From NCBI GenBank assembly GCA_934746185.1, contig CAKVEY010000052.1, forward strand, positions 1-6,442: a stretch of 6,442 nucleotides of DNA, written 5' to 3'. Position numbers and translations under genes: made by a program. The stretch is from an uncultured Clostridia bacterium (GTDB taxonomy: Bacteria; Bacillota; Clostridia; Christensenellales; UBA1242). The notes beneath the pieces are model-generated. The model saw nothing but the letters and a program-made list of their open reading frames with translations. It searched no databases and had not been told where the DNA came from. Positions 1 through 5,160 of this stretch are shown one piece after another (the stretch's first letter is position 1; each line of letters begins with the position of its first letter).

Positions 1-468
1 GGTGCAGGCTTTCCGGGAATACCTTTAAAAATTTTAAATGACACATTAAATATAACTTTGCTTGATAGTCTAAATAAAAGAATTAATTTTTTAAATGAAG
101 AAATAGAAAAATTAGGTTTATCAAATATTAAGGCTATACACGGCAGAGCAGAAGATTATGTAAATGTTTCACGTGAAACATTTGATTATGTTGTTTCTCG
201 TGCTGTGGCAAGATTAAATACATTGTTAGAGTATTGTTTGCCATATTTAAAAATAGGTGGTTATTTTATAGCGTATAAGAGTTTGGATAGCGAGCAAGAA
301 ATTATCGAAGCAAAAAATGCTTTAAAAATATTGGGTGGAGAAATTGAAAAAATTGATAAAATTGACCTAGAAGGTAATGAAAGAACCTTAATTTACATAA
401 AAAAGGTTAAAAATACTCCTAAAAAGTATCCACGACCACAAAATAAACCAAAAACTCAACCATTATAA
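1..468 (+). CDS. rsmG: 16S rRNA (guanine-N7) methyltransferase RsmG/GidB, 3' part
   Basis: RsmG uses S-adenosylmethionine to methylate N7 of G527 (E. coli numbering) of 16S rRNA in the cytoplasm. The frame is open from the first base of the window, so the true start lies upstream. The 155 residues seen begin inside the SAM-binding motif I (GAGFPGIPLKI) and continue through the family blocks HGRAEDY, SRAVARL and a lysine-rich tail with KNTPKKYPR, the usual RsmG C-terminus. Relative to the usual length of roughly 230-240 residues, about 70-80 N-terminal residues are missing. ATG 58 is only an internal Met (or Leu-Leu-Asp context) and not the start. The gene carries a perfect parS site at codons 55-60 of the visible frame (encoding VSRET). 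Position directly upstream of parA is typical of Bacillota, where mnmG usually precedes rsmG; no noc gene lies between rsmG and parA here. Confidence 0.95.
   Translation, partial: GAGFPGIPLKILNDTLNITLLDSLNKRINFLNEEIEKLGLSNIKAIHGRAEDYVNVSRETFDYVVSRAVARLNTLLEYCLPYLKIGGYFIAYKSLDSEQEIIEAKNALKILGGEIEKIDKIDLEGNERTLIYIKKVKNTPKKYPRPQNKPKTQPL
165..180. promoter_or_regulatory. parS centromere site 1, inside rsmG
   Basis: The 16 bases TGTTTCACGTGAAACA are a perfect palindrome and match the bacterial chromosomal parS consensus bound by ParB/Spo0J. The dyad extends to 22 bp (162-183) with flanking AAA/TTT. The palindrome is read as codons for V-S-R-E-T in RsmG. It is expected to be a ParB loading site near the origin, since the cognate parB lies 1.4 kb downstream. 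Confidence 0.95.
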
Positions 469-481
469 TTAAAATTTTAGT

Positions 482-512
482 AAAAATAGCAAAAACACCT
501 TGCTATTTTTTT
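482..512 (+). terminator. Rho-independent terminator of rsmG
   Basis: An 11-bp perfect stem (482-492 AAAAATAGCAA with 500-510 TTGCTATTTTT) encloses a 7-nt loop and runs into a T tract that ends at 512. It begins 14 bases after the rsmG stop. The 3' arm also supplies the candidate -35 of the parA promoter. Confidence 0.85.
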
Positions 513-528
513 ATAGGTATATTATAAT
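500..528 (+). promoter_or_regulatory. Candidate sigma-A promoter of parA
   Basis: TTGCTA (500-505) and a perfect TATAAT (523-528) are separated by 17 bp. The predicted transcription start near 535 would leave a leader of about 19 nt holding the Shine-Dalgarno sequence AAGGAGGAT at 538-546. The -35 lies within the 3' arm of the rsmG terminator, so parA can be transcribed independently of rsmG even when the terminator works. Confidence 0.6.
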
Positions 529-553
529 ATAAATAATAAGGAGGATATAAGAT

Positions 554-1324
554 ATGGGAAAAGTGGTGGCTTTTTCTAACCAAAAAGGTGGCGTTGGAAA
601 AACAACAACTTGTGTTAATATGAGTAGTTGCTTGGCAGGACTTGGCAAAAAGGTATTGATTTTAGACCTTGACCCACAAGGAAATGCAACAAGTTCACTA
701 GGTGTAGAAAAAAATGAGAACTTAAAAAGTATATATAATGTTATTATTGGCGAAGCAAACATTGAAGATGTAGTAAAAAGAACAAAATATCAAAATTTAG
801 ATATAATTCCAGCAGATATAAACCTTGCTGGTGCTGAAATAGATTTAGTACAAATGGATAATAGGGAAAAAGTGCTTAAAAATGCCCTTGATAAAATAAA
901 AGGCAGTTACGACTATATTACAATAGATTGTCCACCAAGTTTAGGATTATTGACGGTAAATGCACTAACTGCTGCCGATAGTATTATAATTCCTATGCTT
1001 TGTGAATTTTTATCACTAGAGGCGCTAACGCAATTAATGAACACTGTTTGGCTTGTTAAACAACACTTAAATAGCAATTTAGAGATTGAAGGCGTAGTTT
1101 TAACTATGAAAAGTGCTCGAAGTAATTTAGTAAATGAAGTTTCGGCAGAAGTAAGAAAATTCTTTGATAAAAAAGTGTTTAATACTGCAATACCAAGAAA
1201 TATAAGGGTTGCAGAAGCACCAAGTTATGGCGAAAGCGTTATTGATTATGACCCTAAATGCAAAGGGGCTGTGGCTTATATGGAGTTAACGCAAGAATTT
1301 TTAAAGAGAAATAAGGACAAATAA
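554..1324 (+). CDS. parA: Chromosome-partitioning ATPase ParA (Soj)
   Basis: ParA/Soj is a P-loop ATPase that forms ATP-dependent sandwich dimers, binds nucleoid DNA non-specifically and, with ParB-parS, segregates the origin; in Bacillus it also controls DnaA. The 256-residue length is typical. Visible motifs: deviant Walker A KGGVGKTT at 11-18 with signature Lys11 and catalytic Lys16, Walker A' DLDPQGN at 38-44 (Asp40), Walker B IDCPPS at 124-129, and IPRNIRVAEAPSYG at 213-226. Arg189 and Arg218 align by position with the DNA-binding arginines known from B. subtilis Soj, and Gly12, Lys16 and Asp40 match its nucleotide-switch residues. There is no N-terminal HTH, so this is the chromosomal rather than plasmid type Ia class. 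The start is fixed by AAGGAGGAT at 538-546, about 8 nt upstream. parS site 2 follows the stop by 8 bases, then a 242-bp gap precedes parB. Confidence 0.97.
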   Translation: MGKVVAFSNQKGGVGKTTTCVNMSSCLAGLGKKVLILDLDPQGNATSSLGVEKNENLKSIYNVIIGEANIEDVVKRTKYQNLDIIPADINLAGAEIDLVQMDNREKVLKNALDKIKGSYDYITIDCPPSLGLLTVNALTAADSIIIPMLCEFLSLEALTQLMNTVWLVKQHLNSNLEIEGVVLTMKSARSNLVNEVSAEVRKFFDKKVFNTAIPRNIRVAEAPSYGESVIDYDPKCKGAVAYMELTQEFLKRNKDK

Positions 1325-1332
1325 GAATTAAA

Positions 1333-1348
1333 TGTTTCACGTGAAACA
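1333..1348. promoter_or_regulatory. parS centromere site 2, between parA and parB
   Basis: A second exact TGTTTCACGTGAAACA lies 8 bases after the parA stop. The palindrome extends to 22 bp (1330-1351), and a 25-bp stretch (1329-1353) is identical to 161-185 around site 1. As RNA it could also fold into a 9-bp hairpin with an ACGT loop at the parA 3' end, but only three Ts follow, so it is not a convincing terminator. It is non-coding, unlike sites 1 and 3. Confidence 0.95.
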
Positions 1349-1478
1349 TTTGAGATTAGCGTGTAAATTTTAAATTGAACAATAATAAAGTAACTTTTAA
1401 AGGTGATGTATTAAGAGACCTATGAAAAATTGTTTTAAAGTAAAAAGTACACAAAACGAATTAATTGATAAAAGTTCT

Positions 1479-1507
1479 TTAAAAATACTATACAAAAGCA
1501 ATATAAT
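1479..1507 (+). promoter_or_regulatory. Possible promoter of parB in the parA-parB gap
   Basis: TTAAAA (1479-1484) and a perfect TATAAT (1502-1507) are 17 bp apart, predicting a start near 1514 and a leader of about 53 nt before parB. An alternative pair, TTGATA (1465-1470) and TATACA (1489-1494) with an 18-bp spacer, lies just upstream. In sequence this AT-rich such matches can be chance. The long gap with no terminator makes either a separate parB promoter or read-through from parA possible. Confidence 0.35.
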
Positions 1508-1566
1508 ACTATTTATTAATAAAAAGTATATTATTTAATCGAATTTATATTAAAAGGAGAAATAAA

Positions 1567-2460
1567 ATGGCAGTTAAAGGTGGCTTAGGCAGGGGACTAG
1601 AAAGTCTATTTAATAATTTTAAAAATACAGAAGAAATTGAAAGTGTTTCACGTGAAACATTAGAAAAAGAGGGTAAAACGGTTCAAACGATATCAATTTC
1701 GTTAATTGACCCAAATAAAGACCAACCAAGAAAGAAATTTGATGAAGAAGCGTTAAATGAACTGGCAAGTTCAATTAAAGTGCACGGAGTGTTGCAACCA
1801 ATACTTGTTGTAGAAAGAAACGGCAGATATTTAATTGTTGCTGGTGAAAGACGTTGGAGAGCAAGTAAACTTGCCGGATTAAAGGAAATTCCTTGTTTGG
1901 TTGCTGATTTTACTAATAATCAAATAAAAGAAATTAGTATTATCGAAAACTTACAAAGAAAGGATTTAACTCCTATTGAAGAAGCAAAGGCAATTAAATC
2001 GTTAATTGATGAATTTGGTTGGACACAAGACGTTGTGGCAGAAAGATTAGGTAAAAGCAGACCAGTTATTTCAAATACATTGAGAATATTAAACTTAGAA
2101 CCAGAAGTTATACAAATGATTGAAGAAGGTAAAATCAGTGCTGGACACGCCCGTAGTTTAGTTGTAATTCAAGATAGAGATGCACAATTAAAACTAGCAA
2201 AACAAGTATGCGAAAAGAAATTAACGGTTAGAGATTTAGAAAACGCTGTTAAATCTACTAAAAAACCTAAAAATGCAGTAAGTAATAGCAATAATAAAAT
2301 CAGTAACGAATTCCACGAATTAATAATGGATATGCAAAGAGTGTTTGGAACAAAAGTGTTTGTAATGGGCTCCGAAAATCGTGGAAGAATATACATAGAT
2401 TATTTTAATAAAGACGACTTAGATAGAATTTACGATATTATTCAAAGTTTAAAGAAATAA
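1567..2460 (+). CDS. parB: Chromosome-partitioning protein ParB (Spo0J), CTP-dependent DNA clamp
   Basis: ParB binds parS, hydrolyses CTP, slides and spreads along DNA, stimulates ParA ATPase and helps load condensin. The 297 residues show the full architecture: N-terminal ParA-interacting peptide GLGRGLESLF (6-15), a linker (16-40), the ParB N-domain (41-135) with QPRKKF (53-58), GERRWRAS (93-100, CTP-binding C motif) and ENLQRKDL (127-134), a helix-turn-helix DNA-binding domain from about 150 to 225 (WTQDVVAERLGKSRPVISN region), a Lys/Asn/Ser-rich linker (229-246) and a C-terminal dimerisation domain (247-297). The start is supported by AAAGGAGA (1553-1560) 6-7 nt upstream. The gene holds its own parS at codons 26-31, in the N-terminal linker; in B. 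subtilis spo0J the internal parS lies instead in the linker before the C-terminal domain. Confidence 0.97.
   Translation: MAVKGGLGRGLESLFNNFKNTEEIESVSRETLEKEGKTVQTISISLIDPNKDQPRKKFDEEALNELASSIKVHGVLQPILVVERNGRYLIVAGERRWRASKLAGLKEIPCLVADFTNNQIKEISIIENLQRKDLTPIEEAKAIKSLIDEFGWTQDVVAERLGKSRPVISNTLRILNLEPEVIQMIEEGKISAGHARSLVVIQDRDAQLKLAKQVCEKKLTVRDLENAVKSTKKPKNAVSNSNNKISNEFHELIMDMQRVFGTKVFVMGSENRGRIYIDYFNKDDLDRIYDIIQSLKK
1644..1659. promoter_or_regulatory. parS centromere site 3, inside parB
   Basis: A third exact TGTTTCACGTGAAACA, 311 bp after site 2. The dyad stops at the 16-bp core because the flanks are G and T. It encodes V-S-R-E-T (residues 27-31) in the same codon phase as site 1 in rsmG, and sits in the flexible region between the ParA-interaction peptide and the CTP-binding domain, where a foreign pentapeptide is probably tolerated. 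Confidence 0.95.
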
Positions 2461-2551
2461 TTTGTTTATATTAGTAAAAATTGCTATATTTAATTATTGT
2501 TAGTAAATAAACAAATAAAATAATAAATAACAAATAATAATTAAAATAAAT

Positions 2552-2576
2552 AAACTCACATAATTGTGGGTTTTTT
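2552..2576 (+). terminator. Rho-independent terminator of parB
   Basis: A 9-bp stem (2552-2560 AAACTCACA with 2565-2573 TGTGGGTTT, one T-G wobble) with a TAAT loop runs into a T tract to 2576. It lies 92 bases after the parB stop; the bases between (2461-2551) are low-complexity A/T sequence, and 2504-2565 contains no G on this strand. Confidence 0.8.
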
Positions 2577-2578
2577 GT

Positions 2579-2606
2579 TTGAGTTTTTTATTTAAAATGA
2601 TATAAT
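2579..2606 (+). promoter_or_regulatory. Extended -10 promoter of the YcxB-like gene
   Basis: TTGAGT (2579-2584), a 16-bp spacer and TATAAT (2601-2606) preceded by TG at 2598-2599 form an extended -10 sigma-A promoter immediately after the parB terminator. Counting seven bases from the end of the -10 places transcription start at 2613, the A of the ATG, so a leaderless mRNA is predicted. No Shine-Dalgarno sequence is present. Confidence 0.6.
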
Positions 2607-2612
2607 ATTAAT

Positions 2613-3098
2613 ATGATAGAAAATACAACCGAATATAATATTGATATTTTAAAAAAGTTTACTAAATTCGCAACAAAAAAAGCAAAAATAATTACTTTAA
2701 TTTGTAGTTTAATAATTCTTATTTGCAGTGTGCTTGAGTTCTGCCTTGGTGCTTATGTTTTGGGTGGAATATTCTTAGGGTTAGCACTTTTCTTTATGGT
2801 AGCTAATTTGTTTACAACAAAATTTGCTTTAAAAAAGGCAACAACTATGCCATCTATAAAAGTGGAATATGAATTCTTGCCTGATAGTTTAAATTTAACT
2901 ACATATTCTAACGGTCAACAAATAGAGAAGGCAACTCTCGCATATTCTACGCTTTTTAAATGTGTAGAATGTAATGATTTATTGTTTTTATATATAAATA
3001 AAATGCAAGCACTAATTGTTGATTGTAATAAATTTAAAGAAAGCACTGATAAAGAAGTTGTAAAAAGATATATTGATAGTAATAGAGTTATAAAATAG
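2613..3098 (+). CDS. YcxB-like two-TM membrane protein, function unknown
   Basis: The 161-residue protein has a short polar N-terminus, two hydrophobic segments at about 26-45 and 47-68 that would form a membrane hairpin, and a soluble C-terminal domain (about 82-155). That layout and the C-terminal pattern (KVEYEFLPDSL, then LAYSTLFKCVECNDLLFLYIN, then a repeat of hydrophobic strand and helix) resemble the YcxB-like family, whose role is not established. The family places the C-terminal domain in the cytoplasm by the usual positive-inside reasoning (KKFTKFATKKAK before TM1, KFALKK after TM2). The start lacks a Shine-Dalgarno sequence but fits exactly the predicted leaderless transcript. It is monocistronic, between the parB terminator and a convergent PAP2 gene. 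Family assignment is from pattern recall and should be treated as probable. Confidence 0.75.
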   Translation: MIENTTEYNIDILKKFTKFATKKAKIITLICSLIILICSVLEFCLGAYVLGGIFLGLALFFMVANLFTTKFALKKATTMPSIKVEYEFLPDSLNLTTYSNGQQIEKATLAYSTLFKCVECNDLLFLYINKMQALIVDCNKFKESTDKEVVKRYIDSNRVIK

Positions 3099-3117
3099 TT
3101 ATTAAATAATAACTATT
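3094..3117 (+). terminator. AT-rich hairpin at the end of the YcxB-like gene
   Basis: A perfect 10-bp inverted repeat (AATAGTTATT at 3094-3103, AATAACTATT at 3108-3117) with a 4-nt loop overlaps the TAG stop at 3096-3098. It has only one G-C pair and no T tract after it, so it is a weak terminator at best; it may instead stabilise the mRNA 3' end or be chance in this composition. Confidence 0.3.
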
Positions 3118-3417
3118 ATGTTAATATATTATTAAAAAATCTATTATAATATTATTAATATTATTAATATAATTCGAATATTTGAATAAATGTATTAATA
3201 AAACGTATAAATCTAATTTTTATTATACTAAAATGACCAACATATAGAGTAAAATTTTACGAGTAATTTAGATATGTATTTACAAAATTTTATGAATATC
3301 TAATAAAATAACAATGTGTTATGATAATAAAAGTAAAATTAATAAAAAATTATTTATAACTACAAATAAAAAAGGGAACGATACTTTTATAGTAAAGTTC
3401 CTTTTTATTTAAAAAAA
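3099..3417. other. Gene-free AT-rich convergent intergenic region
   Basis: These 319 bases separate the converging YcxB-like and PAP2 genes. I find no open frame with a ribosome binding site, no tRNA and no parS. The first 80 bases are nearly pure A/T with repeated AATATTATT-like units (about 3140-3170) and a small ATTCGAAT palindrome. The only clear elements are the AT hairpin at the left edge and the bidirectional terminator at the right edge. Confidence 0.7.
3370..3410. terminator. Bidirectional terminator between convergent genes
   Basis: The stem pairs AAAAGGGAAC (3370-3379) with GTTCCTTTTT (3397-3406), including one G-T wobble, and continues across a small internal loop into TACT/AGTA (3382-3385/3391-3394) with a TTTAT loop. 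It has a T tract on the plus strand and an equivalent one on the minus strand (A run 3368-3373). It starts 11 bases past the minus-strand PAP2 stop and can also stop plus-strand transcripts from the YcxB-like gene. Confidence 0.85.
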
Positions 3418-4095
3418 CTAGATGATTTCTTTTTTATTATTATAAATTTTTGTAATTAAAAAATAGTTTACTATTATTAAACTGCCAAGAGTTGCACCAC
3501 ATAAAATATCTGTAAAGTAGTGAACACCTAAAACAAGCCTTGATAACATAATAAGCACTGGGAAAATTAGTGATAAACCTAAAAACAATTTTTTGTGTTT
3601 GCCTTTATAATATTTAGTTAGTAATAAATACGCTAAGAAATAATAAAAGACTAGTCCAGTTTGAGAATGTCCACTTGGGAATGAATAACCGTCTGGAAAA
3701 GGATAATCTATAATTAAATTTGTAACAAATTCTCCTGCTGGTCGTGGTCGTTTAACTATGTGTTTTATTAAATAGTTTATTACAGCACTCGTGCCAGTAG
3801 AAAAAACTAGTAGTAAACTTTCTTTTTTATAGATAATTAGGCAGATAATTAATAAAAGTATTATCGTTATTGTTTCACCAAAATAGGTTATAAATAATGC
3901 CAAATTTGTTACAAAGGGAACTCGAAAGATATTTATAAAATCAAATACTGAGTTATCTATTACATTTATAACGTTTGAATTTATGCCTAGTAAAACTAGT
4001 AAAGTGATTAATATTGCAAGCAAAAAGAAATCTAATAAGATAAACTTACCATACTTGCTTAAAAAATTTTGCTTTTTATTATCTTTACTTTTCAT
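3418..4095 (-). CDS. PAP2-family membrane phosphatase (lipid phosphatase)
   Basis: Integral membrane phosphatase of the PAP2 superfamily, whose bacterial members dephosphorylate undecaprenyl pyrophosphate, phosphatidylglycerol phosphate or similar lipids at the outer face of the membrane. The three catalytic motifs are complete: K111-x6-R118-P119 (KHIVKRPRP), P140-S-G-H143 (general acid/base His) and S185-R186-x5-H192-x3-D196 with the nucleophile His192. About six hydrophobic segments are visible (near 17-37, 62-72, 76-90, 96-110, 148-160, 170-184 and 198-215), with a basic N-terminus inside. The 225-residue length is normal for BcrC/PgpB-like proteins, but the sequence does not decide the substrate, so no symbol is given. 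The gene has no Shine-Dalgarno sequence; an extended -10 lies 8 bp upstream of the ATG. It is divergent from lepB and is followed by a strong terminator. Confidence 0.93.
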   Translation of the reverse strand: MKSKDNKKQNFLSKYGKFILLDFFLLAILITLLVLLGINSNVINVIDNSVFDFINIFRVPFVTNLALFITYFGETITIILLLIICLIIYKKESLLLVFSTGTSAVINYLIKHIVKRPRPAGEFVTNLIIDYPFPDGYSFPSGHSQTGLVFYYFLAYLLLTKYYKGKHKKLFLGLSLIFPVLIMLSRLVLGVHYFTDILCGATLGSLIIVNYFLITKIYNNKKEII

Positions 4096-4103
4096 ATAAT
4101 TTT

Positions 4104-4112
4104 ATTATAACA
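4104..4112 (-). promoter_or_regulatory. Extended -10 promoter of the PAP2 gene
   Basis: Reading the minus strand, TGTTATAAT (4112 to 4104) is a perfect extended -10 element. It predicts transcription start near 4097, two bases before the ATG at 4095, so the mRNA would be almost leaderless. No good -35 is seen at 16-18 bp, which an extended -10 can compensate. An 11-bp inverted repeat (4095-4105 and 4123-4133) brackets the element. Confidence 0.5.
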
Positions 4113-4173
4113 CTAAAGATTGATAAAATTATAAACTATTAAAAAAATTCTTTATTTTTTTTTAATTATGTTA

Positions 4174-4179
4174 TATAAT
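4174..4179 (+). promoter_or_regulatory. -10 element of the lepB-yhbY-tmk operon
   Basis: TATAAT at 4174-4179 lies exactly 6 bases before the ATG at 4186, which would be the +1 position. The -35 region 17 bp upstream (4151-4156, TTTATT) is poor. The element falls inside the first codons of the longer possible lepB frame (ATG 4168), which argues for the downstream start and a leaderless operon mRNA. Confidence 0.5.
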
Positions 4180-4185
4180 TATTCT

Positions 4186-4851
4186 ATGCAAAAAAATTTT
4201 GTTTTTAGTTTAAAACAAAGTAAAATAGATAAGTTTAAATATTGTTGTTCACAAATATTTTTGTTTTTATGTGTTATCTGTTTTACTTTTATAATTTATA
4301 CTAATGTAACATATTCTATAGCCCCTGTGAGTGGATTAAGTATGTATCCAACTTTAAATGCTAGTGAAAATTATAATGGACTAAGTCATTATGATAAAGT
4401 TGTTTTAAATTATATTAAAATGTATAAAAAAGGCGATATTATTGTAGCGAAAAAAATAGGGGAACACACCGAAAAATATGTAATTAAAAGATTAATTGCT
4501 TTGGGTGGTGATAGATTAGAAATTAAAAGTGATGGCTCGGTTTATGTAAACGATGTTAAACTAGATGAAAAATATGTTACAAGTGATAGAAAAGTAGATA
4601 CTTATAACAGTTTTATTAACTATAAAAATACAAATCCTAAAATAGATGGCGTTGAGATATTTGACGAAAATGTTTTAATAATTCCAAAGGGATATGTCTA
4701 TTATTTAGGAGATAATCGTGGAGCAAGTTACGATTGTAGTAATTATGGTCCAGTTAAAGAAAATAATATTGTGGCAAAAATAGACTATATAATTAAAGAT
4801 GGCGAAAATGAATTTTTAAGCATATTAAGACAATTTTTTGGGGGTAAATAA
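4186..4851 (+). CDS. lepB: Signal peptidase I (type I leader peptidase)
   Basis: Membrane-anchored serine protease that cleaves signal peptides from exported proteins on the outer face of the cytoplasmic membrane. From ATG 4186 the protein has 221 residues: basic N-terminus, one membrane anchor (about 20-41), then the S26 catalytic domain. Box B SGLSMYPTL carries nucleophile Ser52; the box with VIKRLIALGGD carries the general base Lys101; the GDNR box is at 175-178 with SYD following. The last box reads GDNR-GASYDCSNYG, where the more usual form is GDNRxxSxDSRxxG, so the Ser-Arg pair after the Asp is Cys-Ser. Both catalytic residues are intact. An in-frame ATG at 4168 would add six residues (MLYNYS) but contains the TATAAT and has no ribosome binding site; neither start has one, so the choice rests on the promoter. 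It is first of a three-gene operon, its stop touching the yhbY start codon. Confidence 0.9.
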   Translation: MQKNFVFSLKQSKIDKFKYCCSQIFLFLCVICFTFIIYTNVTYSIAPVSGLSMYPTLNASENYNGLSHYDKVVLNYIKMYKKGDIIVAKKIGEHTEKYVIKRLIALGGDRLEIKSDGSVYVNDVKLDEKYVTSDRKVDTYNSFINYKNTNPKIDGVEIFDENVLIIPKGYVYYLGDNRGASYDCSNYGPVKENNIVAKIDYIIKDGENEFLSILRQFFGGK

Positions 4852-5148
4852 ATGATAACAACAAAACAACGAGCAGATTTAAAAAAGATTGCTCAAGATT
4901 TAAAACCAGTATTAAATATTGGTAAAGATAATCTAAATGAAAATACTTTTATTGAGATAGATAATTATCTTAATAAAAATGAATTAATGAAGATTAAAAT
5001 TTTGCAAAATTCAAGTGAAACAACAAAAGAAACAATGAAAGTTATTTGCGATAAACTTAATGCCGAACCTGTTTTATGCGTTGGAAAGGTTATAATAATT
5101 TATAGATATTCTAATTTTAAAGGTGTAAAACATATTTTAGGAGAATAG
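4852..5148 (+). CDS. yhbY: YhbY/YqeI-family RNA-binding protein (CRM domain)
   Basis: A 98-residue single CRM-domain protein. Family members (E. coli YhbY, B. subtilis YqeI) bind pre-50S particles and are thought to help ribosome assembly. The pattern fits throughout: start with KQRADLKKIAQDLKPVLNIGKDNLNE, a helix with NELMKIKIL, then a helix and the closing strand VGKVIIIYR. The loop that normally reads GKxG (the RNA-binding GxxG motif) is G24-K-D-N27 here, with Asn for the second Gly. The start codon follows the lepB stop with no gap; GGGGG at 4840-4844 inside the lepB end is the ribosome binding site. It is co-transcribed with lepB and tmk; in Bacillus this gene lies in a different cluster (with yqeH, aroE, nadD). 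Confidence 0.88.
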   Translation: MITTKQRADLKKIAQDLKPVLNIGKDNLNENTFIEIDNYLNKNELMKIKILQNSSETTKETMKVICDKLNAEPVLCVGKVIIIYRYSNFKGVKHILGE

Positions 5149-5160
5149 TGGGAGAAAAGT

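Noticed and set aside
511..762. Minus-strand open frame over the start of parA
   Set aside because: Antisense shadow of parA: it overlaps the conserved Walker A codons, has no ribosome binding site and no recognisable protein features.
1422..1538. 38-codon open frame in the parA-parB gap
   Set aside because: No Shine-Dalgarno sequence, biased Lys/Ile/Asn composition of translated AT-rich DNA and no recognisable motif; it also runs across the candidate parB promoter.
2169..2396. Minus-strand open frame inside parB
   Set aside because: Shadow of the parB C-terminal half; leucine-rich low-complexity translation caused by AT-rich codons.
3094..3417. Search for a small gene, RNA gene or mobile-element end in the convergent gap
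   Set aside because: No ORF with a start signal, no tRNA-like cloverleaf and no terminal inverted or target-site repeats seen; A/T repeats fit composition.
3871..3878. Half parS (TGTTTCAC) in the PAP2 gene
   Set aside because: The other half matches only 2 of 8 bases; it is ordinary coding sequence.
5015..5022. Half parS (GTGAAACA) in yhbY
   Set aside because: The left half matches only 4 of 8 bases, so it is not a ParB site by the consensus.
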